The notes: generated by a model from the sequence alone, not told the origin. A DNA stretch of 16,634 nt from Desulfobacterales bacterium (GCA_013042695.1 JABDPQ010000224.1:1-16634); one strand, 5' to 3'; counted from the stretch's first letter, positions 8,328 to 16,418 are shown. A program made the numbers and translations.

Positions 8328-8335
8328 CTGAAAGC

Positions 8336-9397
8336 ATGAAATTGAGGGACAAAAACTGGATTTTTGCTAAATCAGCCTACATTTTTTTTAAGAACAAGAT
8401 TTTGTGGCTCATCTCATTATCCTGGGTATTCACTGCAGTTTACTATGCGTTGTTTTCACGTGCGTATATCCGTGAACAACGGGCTGTGGTTGCTGGACTT
8501 AACCGTCATTTTACCGATCTGAAAAATGAATCTTCGCTTTTTCTACTTCGTAGAAATGTTCACCGAATCGAGAAAGGACTGGTTATGCCTAGACGAAGGC
8601 CTGTTTTTGCAAAGGAATACATAGGGGAAACTGTCGACTATTACAATAAATGTGTCAGCCGATACTCTGAAGATCAGATGCCACTGGAGATCACCTGGTC
8701 AAGAAATGTGCTACTTTCCTATTTTGGTGCAGTCGAAAGTGCAAGTGAACCACTGATCGACCAGGCAAAAGAATCATTCTTTACGATTGAAAAAAATAGA
8801 ACTTTGTCTCAATCGATCCCTTATATGAGGGGTGAACAGCCTTCTCCAGTATCCTACAATGACCTGCACCGACTTGTGCATCAACGAAAATCAACCAGGA
8901 CCTTTCTTAAAAAATCTGTCCCACGTAACCTTGTTGATAAAGCTGTAGAGATTGCCTCAAAGGCGCCCAGCTCTTGTAACCGCCAACCTACCCATTATCG
9001 CATTTATGACGAGCCAGAACTACGCAAAGAAATGACTCTGCTCCCTCTAGGTGCCGCCGGTTTTGCTGACAATATTCCCATGATCTGCGCATTAACGGGT
9101 GACCTCTCGGCGTATTTCTATGAACGAGACAGGCACAGCATTTATATAGATGGGTGTCTTTCCGCCATGTTGTTCATGCTGGCTCTCGAAACCGTGGGCC
9201 TGGCCTCATGCCCCCTGAACTGGGCTGAAATAAATGAACTCGACCGCAAATTTGAAACTAAAATCGGTATTCCAAAACATGAACGCGTTATAATGTTCAT
9301 CGCTATTGGCTACCCGGACCCAGAAGGTCATGTAGCTTTTTCCGAAAAGAGAGACCTTGATCTGCTTAGCAGCTATAATAGGGTGGAAAAAGGGTGA
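8336..9397 (+). CDS. Nitroreductase-family protein with N-terminal membrane anchor
   Basis: A 353-residue protein in three parts. One membrane segment lies at about 21-40. A charged helical region (45-165) carries LRRNVHRIEKGLVMPRRRP (71-89), a block I associate with nitroreductase-like proteins of polysaccharide loci. The FMN-dependent nitroreductase fold runs from about 170 to 345. The fold shows the phosphate-binding RKSTRTF (184-190), APSSCNRQP (210-218), GLASCPLNW (288-296) and IGYPDP (324-329). Classical nitroreductases are about 200 residues, free in the cytosol, and use NAD(P)H; the anchor implies a membrane-linked redox step. The substrate is unknown, and a lipid-linked sugar or quinone-coupled dehydrogenation is speculation. 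The start has a good GGAG. The gene stands alone and ends 22 nt from a convergent gene. Confidence 0.86.
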   Translation: MKLRDKNWIFAKSAYIFFKNKILWLISLSWVFTAVYYALFSRAYIREQRAVVAGLNRHFTDLKNESSLFLLRRNVHRIEKGLVMPRRRPVFAKEYIGETVDYYNKCVSRYSEDQMPLEITWSRNVLLSYFGAVESASEPLIDQAKESFFTIEKNRTLSQSIPYMRGEQPSPVSYNDLHRLVHQRKSTRTFLKKSVPRNLVDKAVEIASKAPSSCNRQPTHYRIYDEPELRKEMTLLPLGAAGFADNIPMICALTGDLSAYFYERDRHSIYIDGCLSAMLFMLALETVGLASCPLNWAEINELDRKFETKIGIPKHERVIMFIAIGYPDPEGHVAFSEKRDLDLLSSYNRVEKG

Positions 9398-9419
9398 CAT
9401 AAAAAATAAGAAACGGAGA

Positions 9420-10271
9420 TCAGGAAGAACTGCCAGGAACGTGGAGGTCGGCTCTGTCACCATCGCCGGTGATGGTAATTTTTTGATATGCACCGGTCGG
9501 AACGTGATGAAGCAAAATATCGTGCAGTTCCCCTTCCGAGGTGGAGACAAGCCAATCGGGATGGTTGGACCAGGAGTGGTTGTCAAACTTTGTCCCGGCG
9601 GGAGCTTTCACCTGCCCTGCTTTTTTCAGACTCGACCAGTCATACAAATGCAAGACTCTATGCTTGCTTTCAAGAACGGTGATAAGATCACCACCCGGAG
9701 AAATCGATGCCGAACACCCCCTTGCTACCGAACGTACGGTTCCGGCTGACAAGTCAAAGACCCTGACCTTGTACCCCATCCTGGTTTTCACGGTGGCGGC
9801 GAGACGATTCCCGGAAATATCTATCGAGGATTCAAAGAATTTACCGTCCCGGGCTATTTCTTTTTTACCTTCCCCGTTCAATCCTATACGGAACATGCTC
9901 TTCCCATCGGAGAACAGAACGGTTCTATTCTCTGCGCCAAAACGGACTGTTGCCGGCTGTTTCGCCTGGGTCACAAGACGAAGGTTTTTGGTTTCAACAT
10001 CTGCAACCATAATATTGTTCTTCCTGATAAAGACCACAGAACTGCCGTCCGGAGACCAACGCGGGTGTTTTCCGTCTTCTGCCAAGCGGACACTCTCCGT
10101 TGACCCGATATCTGTTATGTAAATACCGTCATCTCTTTCATAGACAATCCTTCCCGCAGGAAGATCACGGATAACGGCTGCCTGTCCATTTGCTTCAACG
10201 TTGCCCTCCTTGGAAGGCATCAGTAAAAATGTCAGAAGTGAAATAACGATCACAGTAAGGGTAAGTCTCAT
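9420..10271 (-). CDS. Nested candidate: TolB-like propeller protein from an internal start
   Basis: Inside the fusion ORF, in the same frame, ATG 10271 follows AGGAGG by 6 nt. It would give a 283-residue protein beginning MRLTLTVIVISLLTFLLM, a short basic start and hydrophobic core like a signal peptide or anchor, then the propeller. The flippase-like part before it is already of full family length (about 340 residues), so this looks like a formerly separate second gene. Reading the preceding DNA one base out of frame would end the first gene at a TGA overlapping this ATG (ATGA), the usual layout of coupled genes. Thus three states are possible: true fusion, two products from one ORF, or an indel in the sequence. 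I cannot decide among them. Confidence 0.5.
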   Translation of the reverse strand: MRLTLTVIVISLLTFLLMPSKEGNVEANGQAAVIRDLPAGRIVYERDDGIYITDIGSTESVRLAEDGKHPRWSPDGSSVVFIRKNNIMVADVETKNLRLVTQAKQPATVRFGAENRTVLFSDGKSMFRIGLNGEGKKEIARDGKFFESSIDISGNRLAATVKTRMGYKVRVFDLSAGTVRSVARGCSASISPGGDLITVLESKHRVLHLYDWSSLKKAGQVKAPAGTKFDNHSWSNHPDWLVSTSEGELHDILLHHVPTGAYQKITITGDGDRADLHVPGSSS

Positions 10272-11336
10272 CCAGAACCTCCTCTCTGTTTCCCAGCCAG
10301 GCTGGACAGTGTCATGTTTCTGCTGTTTGAACATCGGCAGTAGAAGAACCAGCAGGGCAACGGCGCCCAACAGGTAGCCATACACCTGGGTAAAGAGGTG
10401 ATGGGAAATGCTCGACAACACGGCGATACGCTCAGGATAGCCAAGCAGCTGAAAGACAAGGGTCCAGGCACCTTCATAGGCCCCAAAACCTGCAATGCCG
10501 GAAACAGGCAGACTGGCAGCCAGCTCTGCACTGCATAATCCGAGAAAAACTTTTTCCAGCGGAAAATCCGACACGGTAAAACCGAGCGGCAGGAGCAAGC
10601 CGAGAAAAAGCATATAGTAGGACAGGTACTTGCAGGCCCGCACTCCAAACGATAGAGCAAGAACTCTCCAGTATACGCCCTGATGTTGAGCCAGGCTGAT
10701 GTGGTGTGCACTCTCATGGAGAATATCTTGCAAACCGGCACGCCATTTTTCAGGGAGAAATGATAATTTTCCGGTGATCTTCTCAGCCAGACCGCAGAGG
10801 TAGGGAAGCAGAGCCAATATCATAAAAGCGGCAGCACCAAGTACAACTGCGACGACCGCCAGTATAAGAGTCGACTGCGGACCGAGAGCGGTAACCGCCA
10901 ATGCAGGTAAAATAAGGATCGCCAGGGAAATGATGTCAAAGATAAAGGCGTGGGCAAAACTGGACAATATCGGCCCTAAAGGCAGGCCCATCCTGTTTTT
11001 TACAAGATAGATGTAGATCAGGGTCCCTAACCGCGCCGGAAGCAGGTCGGAAAAAAAATTCCTCACCAGGGTAATCAGAAAAAGTGCTACGGAATTGACC
11101 CGATACCCGGAGACATTCAAGACCAGCTGATATCTCCAGGTTCTGAAAAAGCTCATGGAAAAGGAAAAAATCAGGAAAAGAAGCACCCATATCATCGGTA
11201 TGTTTCTGATGATATCCACTACCTCGTTCAGCGAAACCTTGGACATCAGATAACTGAATATCCCGATGGACACCAACAGGGAAAATACCAGGAACTGGAG
11301 TTGCCTGCGCATCCCGGTTCCGTTGTGTGCTGACAT
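9420..11336 (-). CDS. LPG-synthase-TM flippase-like protein fused in frame to a TolB-like beta-propeller
   Basis: A 638-residue ORF made of two units. The first (about 1-340) is a polytopic membrane domain of the lysylphosphatidylglycerol-synthase TM family (UPF0104/YbhN, MprF flippase part). It has SDLLPARLG in the early conserved loop and SGIAGFGAYEG in the late one. The second unit starts with a hydrophobic segment (about 356-373) and continues as a propeller with TolB/PD40-type blades such as HPRWSPDGSSVVFI, about 265 residues in all. It is probably periplasmic. The membrane family is implicated in lipid or glycolipid translocation; TolB-like propellers bind proteins or ligands. ATG 11336 follows AGAG 7 nt upstream; TTG 11351 and ATG 11312 are alternatives. 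A strong internal start (10271) is described separately, and the second unit may be translated on its own. Confidence 0.82.
   Translation of the reverse strand: MSAHNGTGMRRQLQFLVFSLLVSIGIFSYLMSKVSLNEVVDIIRNIPMIWVLLFLIFSFSMSFFRTWRYQLVLNVSGYRVNSVALFLITLVRNFFSDLLPARLGTLIYIYLVKNRMGLPLGPILSSFAHAFIFDIISLAILILPALAVTALGPQSTLILAVVAVVLGAAAFMILALLPYLCGLAEKITGKLSFLPEKWRAGLQDILHESAHHISLAQHQGVYWRVLALSFGVRACKYLSYYMLFLGLLLPLGFTVSDFPLEKVFLGLCSAELAASLPVSGIAGFGAYEGAWTLVFQLLGYPERIAVLSSISHHLFTQVYGYLLGAVALLVLLLPMFKQQKHDTVQPGWETERRFWMRLTLTVIVISLLTFLLMPSKEGNVEANGQAAVIRDLPAGRIVYERDDGIYITDIGSTESVRLAEDGKHPRWSPDGSSVVFIRKNNIMVADVETKNLRLVTQAKQPATVRFGAENRTVLFSDGKSMFRIGLNGEGKKEIARDGKFFESSIDISGNRLAATVKTRMGYKVRVFDLSAGTVRSVARGCSASISPGGDLITVLESKHRVLHLYDWSSLKKAGQVKAPAGTKFDNHSWSNHPDWLVSTSEGELHDILLHHVPTGAYQKITITGDGDRADLHVPGSSS
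10278..10285 (-). promoter_or_regulatory. Perfect internal Shine-Dalgarno sequence
   Basis: On the minus strand this reads AGAGGAGG, containing the full AGGAGG core, with 6 nt before ATG 10271. It is stronger than any other ribosome-binding site I found in the window, though it lies within a coding frame. Confidence 0.6.
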
Positions 11337-11432
11337 TTTGATTCTCTGCAAATTTTTCGGCGGTTTCCGAAGCTGATACAGTCAGGACTTCCTGGATAAC
11401 AACATCAGAGGAAAACTAATTATCTATCTTAA

Positions 11433-11459
11433 ATTATATGAATAAACATTGGTGTCTAA
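11433..11459 (-). promoter_or_regulatory. Promoter candidate before the flippase/propeller gene
   Basis: Minus strand: a perfect TATAAT (11438-11433) with a poorly placed TTAGAC (11459-11454) 15 nt upstream, in an AT-rich stretch about 95 nt before the start at 11336. The 155-base gap to the upstream acyltransferase gene also suggests a separate transcript. The -35 spacing is short. Confidence 0.3.
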
Positions 11460-11491
11460 TGTGATTTTCAAGATTCCCTAAGAGCATTGAG

Positions 11492-12124
11492 CTATAAATT
11501 TCTAAATCGAATGGGTTTGGCAGGCCGCCCTACGGCAACAGCCCACGCAGGTATTTCTCCTTCTACTGAAGCGTGCGCCCCGATTATCGATTCTTTTCTT
11601 ACCGTAGCCCCTGATTTCAATTCAGCTCTGACTCCTAGCCAGCACCCCGGTTCAACCACAGTCGCCGCTTCAATAACAGCTCCCAAACCTTTTTGAGGAT
11701 CGTAATCAGATTGATCCTGGGAACCTTCGCCAATAACGCAATAAGCTGCAAGAAGGACGTTTTCCCCAATTGTTACCGGTAAGTTCCCAACAATTCGGCA
11801 CCTGCTTCCTAAATTGGCTCCGGATTCTACAACTATTCTGCTATTTCTTGCAGTCAAACGGGTCGCCTTACCGATAAACACATCCTGATCAACAATAACT
11901 CCATAATCATCGCCATCGTAGCCACGAGCATCCAAGGTTACATGATCGCTCACAATCACACGATCACCGATGCTGATTCGATAAGGCTGGAACAGATCTA
12001 CAAAGCGTCCAAACAATACGCCGTGCCCGCATTGGCCCAAGAGACGCGGATACCACTTTTGCCGCAACAACAGGCCAAGAGCACCCGGGCACCATCGTAA
12101 AAATCTGTAGAAAAAGGACTGCAT
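11492..12124 (-). CDS. Left-handed beta-helix acyltransferase (second of two)
   Basis: A 210-residue protein with hexapeptide-repeat coils from about 45 to 195 (IGDRVIVSDHVTL, IGENVLLAAYCVI, VEPGCWLGV), ending in the typical VAVGRPAKPIRF tail of WcaF/CysE-like O-acetyltransferases. These trimeric enzymes move an acetyl or other acyl group from CoA to a sugar or amino sugar. An unusual GEGSQDQSDYDPQKG loop interrupts the helix near 133-147; in this class the loop often carries the acceptor or catalytic residues, though no clear catalytic His is visible here. The start ATG 12124 overlaps the stop of the upstream acyltransferase in TAATG, showing tight coupling; a TTG at 12133 is a less likely start. 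The two acyltransferases probably act on the same glycan, or as a pair. Confidence 0.82.
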   Translation of the reverse strand: MQSFFYRFLRWCPGALGLLLRQKWYPRLLGQCGHGVLFGRFVDLFQPYRISIGDRVIVSDHVTLDARGYDGDDYGVIVDQDVFIGKATRLTARNSRIVVESGANLGSRCRIVGNLPVTIGENVLLAAYCVIGEGSQDQSDYDPQKGLGAVIEAATVVEPGCWLGVRAELKSGATVRKESIIGAHASVEGEIPAWAVAVGRPAKPIRFRNL

Positions 12125-12849
12125 TAGAAACAACTTTTGGCTGGAACACCAACTACATGAGAGCCAGAAGGAATATCTCGTATCACTAAGGAATCATCAG
12201 CTATCTTACTTTTGCTGCCAATAAACACTCCATCTAAGATGGTAACCCTTTCCCCAATTTCAACATGATTTTCAATTATCGTATGGCCTTTAGAAACTAA
12301 AGGCTGTTTAATCATAGGTCTACTCAGATCTGAGGAAGCATGGCCTGCACCTGATATGCAGGTATATGGGCCAATAGTGCAAGACTCCCCCACAGTTAAG
12401 CCTTTGAGAGATCCAAGACGACAATCATCTTTTATCTTGGTCGCCTTTCCGATGGTGATTGCAGCCCCCGCACAGTTTAAGATTGTGCCGTCTCCAATCG
12501 AGACATTTCCTTTTAAGACAATTCCTTCACCACTATTTTTTATCCCAAGAGTTACGTTATCTCCAATCACCACGTTATCTTCAATATGCAATTTTCGAGG
12601 CTGTAGAAAAAAAATATTTGTCCCCAGTTGCACATGCCTTCCAATGTGATCTGAAATCATTGACAAGCCAAGTCGCCGTAGACTACGCCCCAATCCACCC
12701 GGTAATGACATACAGACAAAGTTAATAACTTCATAGAGCATGAGATCAACAATACTGCCATCGCCAACCACCGATTGCTGGTATTTTTTAATGGAACTGC
12801 CTGGTTGTGACAGTTGTTCCTGAACGGGTCCGGTATTTATCTTAGACAT
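12124..12849 (-). CDS. Left-handed beta-helix acyltransferase (first of two)
   Basis: A 241-residue protein with a roughly 70-residue N-terminal segment, partly hydrophobic (LMLYEVINFVCMSL), then hexapeptide repeats from about 70 to 230 (IEDNVVIGDNVTLGI, IGDGTILNCAGAAITIG, IGERVTILDGVFIG). It ends in VVGVPAKSCF. SGAGHASSDL supplies a His in the position where acetyltransferases of this fold keep their catalytic His. The likely reaction is O- or N-acetylation, or acylation, of a sugar with acyl-CoA in the cytosol. It starts at ATG 12849, 23 nt after the flippase-like gene, and its stop overlaps the start of the next acyltransferase by one base. The ribosome-binding site is weak. It differs clearly from its partner, so this is not a recent duplication. 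Confidence 0.84.
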   Translation of the reverse strand: MSKINTGPVQEQLSQPGSSIKKYQQSVVGDGSIVDLMLYEVINFVCMSLPGGLGRSLRRLGLSMISDHIGRHVQLGTNIFFLQPRKLHIEDNVVIGDNVTLGIKNSGEGIVLKGNVSIGDGTILNCAGAAITIGKATKIKDDCRLGSLKGLTVGESCTIGPYTCISGAGHASSDLSRPMIKQPLVSKGHTIIENHVEIGERVTILDGVFIGSKSKIADDSLVIRDIPSGSHVVGVPAKSCF

Positions 12850-12872
12850 TGTTTAATCTACCAGGCTTCCCA

Positions 12873-13958
12873 TCATATTCTTTTATCTCCTGCCAATTGA
12901 TCGATATCTTCATCAATTGGTGTTGTATGATTGTACGACAGATAAACAAAGTAACCAACTACGCCAATTGTCAGCATTTTGAGTCGAAGTAACAGTCCCA
13001 TGGCCAGTGTTTCAGCTCCGGGTATGCCAATAAGCAGAAAGTAGAAAACAAAAACGGATTCAAAAAACCCCATATTTCCCAGTAAAGTAACTGGAACCTG
13101 CGCCACAAAGAGGGCGGTTGGAACAAGGGCACAAGTACTGATGAATTCCGGTCTGACGCCAAAAGCCATAAAAGCCACATAGACATTGAGGCAGGCAAGC
13201 GCATAGAAAAGAACGGTTATGTAGATAATTTTCAGAGAGAGAGATCTGTCTTTTCTAATGGTAGTAAACGAGATTTTCATCTCATCATGCAGCTTTTCCA
13301 ATCGACTGTAAATTTTCTGATAAATCTTTTCCAGCACTTCAGTAAACGATGTTAACCACCTAATACCGGAAGCAGAGGCGGATTTATGTAACAATGAGAA
13401 AACCGCTTGGGCAAATCGATGGAGCAGTTTAAGGGACTGCCGGAACCGCCAAATCAACAATATAATAAGAATCAGGGCTATTGAAATAATGGACGGAACA
13501 TAGATGTATGGACTTTTATAGAGACCTGCTTTCATCAACGGTGAGATGATAACCAGAACCATGAGCATAAAAACACCGGTGAATCGTTCGATAAAAATTG
13601 CAATGGCTGAAAAAGATTGGTTCTTGATAATTTTCCCACTGTAATACGATCGCGTAACATCTCCACCGACGGTAGACGGCAATAAATTTGAGAAGAAATA
13701 ACCAATCAAGTAAATTCTGATTAGCATGAGAAATGGGATTTTTTTCTCGTGAAGATCAAGAATCATTTTCCATTTCAAACAACTAACTACCAACATAACG
13801 GGAGTAAGGAGAAAAGAGAGGGCAAAATAAAACCAATCGATATGTGAGACAACTTCAACAAGCTGGTCGGTTTGAACAAAGGAAAGTAATATCCAGAAAA
13901 AACAACCACTGATTATTACCTTTACGATTAAAGATCTCTTAGATATTTTTTCCCCCAT
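12873..13958 (-). CDS. LPG-synthase-TM family membrane protein (flippase-like)
   Basis: A 361-residue polytopic protein with about eight hydrophobic segments. The conserved early loop NLLPSTVGGDVTRSYY (91-106) and a late GNMGFFESVFVF are the signatures of the UPF0104/AglD/LPG-synthase-TM family. The cytosolic aminoacyl-transferase domain of full MprF is absent, as in most family members. Members are linked to translocation or modification of lipid-linked glycans and phospholipids, but precise substrates are mostly unknown. The gene lies between the pyruvyl transferase (128 nt upstream) and the acyltransferases (23 nt downstream), so it probably serves the same glycolipid. Base composition here is visibly more AT-rich than in the second family member at 9420-11336, so the two are not a recent duplication. 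ATG 13958 has only a weak AGG upstream. Confidence 0.87.
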   Translation of the reverse strand: MGEKISKRSLIVKVIISGCFFWILLSFVQTDQLVEVVSHIDWFYFALSFLLTPVMLVVSCLKWKMILDLHEKKIPFLMLIRIYLIGYFFSNLLPSTVGGDVTRSYYSGKIIKNQSFSAIAIFIERFTGVFMLMVLVIISPLMKAGLYKSPYIYVPSIISIALILIILLIWRFRQSLKLLHRFAQAVFSLLHKSASASGIRWLTSFTEVLEKIYQKIYSRLEKLHDEMKISFTTIRKDRSLSLKIIYITVLFYALACLNVYVAFMAFGVRPEFISTCALVPTALFVAQVPVTLLGNMGFFESVFVFYFLLIGIPGAETLAMGLLLRLKMLTIGVVGYFVYLSYNHTTPIDEDIDQLAGDKRI

Positions 13959-14086
13959 TAGCCTATTTTAATAGAGGATAAGCACTCTTTATGGTATTCC
14001 ACTCTCTTGCCGGCGACATGAACAGTATCTTTGTGGGAGTTCTTAGAAACCAACAGTGAAGTCTGAAATCAGACCCAACAATAAAA

Positions 14087-15262
14087 TTATAAAGCGTCGA
14101 GGATCTGTCCTACGAGCTCAACACTATCACGCGATTTTTTCTTTTCAAGTTCAACAATCGGCCTCATCTTTTCAGCTAATCCATGACGGTTTTCCCAACA
14201 CTTCGTCATAAGGGCTGATAGGTTTTCTATTGATAAGTCTTCGAAATCGATGGTCCAGTCACCCATGCCGACCGTTTTTAAAAAGCCGGCACTTTTGGGG
14301 TATGCATTGATTGAAATTGGGGGTGTACCAACGGCAGAACAAAAAATCAGTGTATGGGTTCGCAGTCCCGCATGCACATCAACCTTTCCTAACAAACCAG
14401 TTAATTCCTGATAGGTGTAATCACAATTACCGATCACTTTTATTCGTGACTGATAACGGCTCTGCCGTAAACATTCCAGGGTTATTTTCATGTCCATAAT
14501 CTGGCTCACGGTGAACATGATATCTACATCTAGTTTTTCAATCAGGTCATCGGCTGTTCCAGCAATAACTGTGCAAAATTTCTCTCGATTTAATGTTCCG
14601 GTCTCACTCCAATTATCAATATATGCATTGACATTAAGCCCAATTGTACCTTTGCTATTCGTAAAAAGAGATTCCTTGGCAATAATCTCGTCGAGACGTT
14701 TCTGGGAAGGTACCTGGGTATTCAAGGCACAATCAGCATGGATGACGATCTCAGGGTGGGTGAGATTGTTTTCTTCGATCAGGTTTTTAGTCTGTATGTC
14801 CCTTGTGATAACCAGCGGTGAAGCATCAAGCACTTTCTGCAGGGCAACTCTCCCAACTTCATGATCAATGGGACCAATGGATGAGTTATAGAATACAATG
14901 GGAATATCCTTCTTTCTGCAAAATGGAGCAAAAAGGGATATGGATTTAAGATTGTTGAATAACGGATTGTGAAATTTGCGATCAAATAAAATATTGTCGG
15001 TAATTAATACCAACTCGGTATCAGTCATGGCACGATAAAGCGGCCAGCCAAAATTCTTCAAGGCCAGATTCCATGGCATCAGACCTATGGGTTTAACCGG
15101 ATGATGACCAAAACTTTTTTTCACAAAACTTGTGCTCAAGGTCGGAATTTTAAACTCAATATCAGAGCGCTTCAGAGCAAAGTCATCCAATAAGTTACCC
15201 AAGATTGCGTTATCACCGGCATTACGGCCGGAATTGTTGCCTAATACAGTAATCTTCTTCAT
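14087..15262 (-). CDS. Polysaccharide pyruvyl transferase family protein
   Basis: A 391-residue protein. The Rossmann-like start, VLGNNSGRNAGDNAIL (6-21), and the late block RTHTLIFCSAVGTPPISI followed by NAYPKSAGFL match the WcaK/CsaB/PssM family. These enzymes transfer pyruvate from phosphoenolpyruvate to sugar hydroxyls as a ketal; some members of the fold do other transferase work. The conserved Arg-x-His in that late block is present. The frame stays open upstream to 15367, but the family N-terminus begins at ATG 15262, which has GGGG about 6 nt upstream, and starting there removes an overlap with the epimerase gene. The gap to that gene is then 71 nt. The protein is soluble and cytosolic. 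Confidence 0.87.
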   Translation of the reverse strand: MKKITVLGNNSGRNAGDNAILGNLLDDFALKRSDIEFKIPTLSTSFVKKSFGHHPVKPIGLMPWNLALKNFGWPLYRAMTDTELVLITDNILFDRKFHNPLFNNLKSISLFAPFCRKKDIPIVFYNSSIGPIDHEVGRVALQKVLDASPLVITRDIQTKNLIEENNLTHPEIVIHADCALNTQVPSQKRLDEIIAKESLFTNSKGTIGLNVNAYIDNWSETGTLNREKFCTVIAGTADDLIEKLDVDIMFTVSQIMDMKITLECLRQSRYQSRIKVIGNCDYTYQELTGLLGKVDVHAGLRTHTLIFCSAVGTPPISINAYPKSAGFLKTVGMGDWTIDFEDLSIENLSALMTKCWENRHGLAEKMRPIVELEKKKSRDSVELVGQILDAL

Positions 15263-15333
15263 GAAAACCCCAAAAACTGACGTATGACCAGCACCATCAT
15301 AATCAGGCTCAAGTTGATAGCGAAAGAAACATT

Positions 15334-16356
15334 TTATTTCTGTAACCACCCTTGTTCGACATACCACTCAGCCGTTTCAATTATGCCATCTTTGTTTGAG
15401 TGTATCGGTGAATATCCCAATACATTTTTCATTTTCGATATATCAAAATGTCGATCCTTTGAATAAAACGCAACCCTTCGCCTGTAAATGGGCGGCTCAA
15501 TTTTCAATGGCTTGCAGAGCAATTCACACGCGTCGGCGAGAAGGAAAAACGGCCCGATGGGTAATCTGACCACCCTAGTTGTCTTATTGAAATGGTTTGC
15601 CACAATATGGGCAATTTCGGCAATGCCGATTGGTTCTTCCGCTCCGGAGATAAACGTTTCTCCTTGGGCGGCGGGATGAGTGGCAGCAACTATGAAGGAA
15701 TTGGTTAAATCATCCACATGGACAAGGTGATACATGCAATGCCCCTTCCCCAACAGTGGAAAGTAGGGCTTCAAAGCCATCTTGAATAATTTGAGCAGGC
15801 GTCTATCGCCAGGGCCGTAGATTGCTGCCGGTCTGATAATTGTGTAGGGCAATGGATTTTCTGAGGCAAAGTCAATCAGCCACTCCTCAGCCTGGAGCTT
15901 GGTTCTCTGATATCCATCACCCGGCGCAAATCGATACTCTTCAGTTGCCGGTGGATCTTCAATGTGCCCATGAACTCCGATTGTGGAAATATGGATGTAT
16001 CTTTTGAAATCAGGATTTTTAATTACTTCTTCGGCAATAATTTGAGTCGAGCCGACATGAACATTCCAATAATCCTCCTCCGTGCTTTTAGCCTCCCTGA
16101 AAGCTGCCGCAACATGGAATACATACTGCTGCCCGGCCAAGGCCTCCTTCATGATTTCTTGGTCAGAAACATCTCCTCTAAACCAGGTAACATCAAGATC
16201 TTTTAGCGGTTCCAGGTTTGAGCTTTTCCTGGCAACAGCACTCACTTTCAGTCCACACTCAACTAGTTTCCGGGTCAGAACGATCCCTGTAAAACCTGTT
16301 GCTCCGGTAACGAGAACCGGAGTATCGGGAGGGATTTCACACAGTGATTTATCCAT
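15334..16356 (-). CDS. Extended SDR NAD(P)-dependent sugar epimerase/reductase
   Basis: A 340-residue extended short-chain dehydrogenase. It has the NAD(P)-binding GATGFTG (18-24), a catalytic Ser/Thr at HISTIG (122-127) and the YQRTK pair Tyr149/Lys153. RPAAIYGPGDRR follows in the substrate half. It is closest in style to 3-beta-HSD-like and hopanoid-associated sugar epimerases, so it may oxidise or epimerise a nucleotide sugar or a lipid-linked sugar. GGAG (16367-16370) lies 10 nt before the ATG at 16356. It sits between the partial membrane protein at the right edge and the pyruvyl transferase, in the same leftward transcript (62 and 71 nt gaps). Exact specificity cannot be read from sequence. 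Confidence 0.85.
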   Translation of the reverse strand: MDKSLCEIPPDTPVLVTGATGFTGIVLTRKLVECGLKVSAVARKSSNLEPLKDLDVTWFRGDVSDQEIMKEALAGQQYVFHVAAAFREAKSTEEDYWNVHVGSTQIIAEEVIKNPDFKRYIHISTIGVHGHIEDPPATEEYRFAPGDGYQRTKLQAEEWLIDFASENPLPYTIIRPAAIYGPGDRRLLKLFKMALKPYFPLLGKGHCMYHLVHVDDLTNSFIVAATHPAAQGETFISGAEEPIGIAEIAHIVANHFNKTTRVVRLPIGPFFLLADACELLCKPLKIEPPIYRRRVAFYSKDRHFDISKMKNVLGYSPIHSNKDGIIETAEWYVEQGWLQK

Positions 16357-16418
16357 TTTATATAAACTCCATCATTCGGTTATTAATTGCCGTTTTATCT
16401 CTATAAAAACGGGTTTAA

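Larger units (their letters stand above)
8031..8335. other. Divergent intergenic region
   Basis: A 305-base gap between the leftward hydrolase-like gene and the rightward nitroreductase, AT-rich in its first half. It must carry both promoters. One weak sigma-70-like pair is listed separately. Small imperfect repeats around 8111-8133 (GATAA/TTATC interleaved with CCTG/CAGG) are too short to interpret. No ORF of note is seen. Confidence 0.45.

Noticed and set aside
10268..10741. A 157-codon minus-strand ORF ending at the internal ATG
   Set aside because: It is out of frame with the flippase-like domain and rich in Cys and Arg. It is a shadow, though its TGA overlap with ATG 10271 is used as evidence above.
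14050..14075. GTCTGA/TCAGAC palindrome between the pyruvyl transferase and flippase-like genes
   Set aside because: It is a short perfect inverted repeat with no T-run on either strand and no second copy, so it supports neither a terminator nor a defined operator.
15263..15367. An N-terminal extension of the pyruvyl transferase
   Set aside because: The extra 35 residues match nothing in the family, overlap the epimerase gene, and ATG 15262 has its own GGGG.
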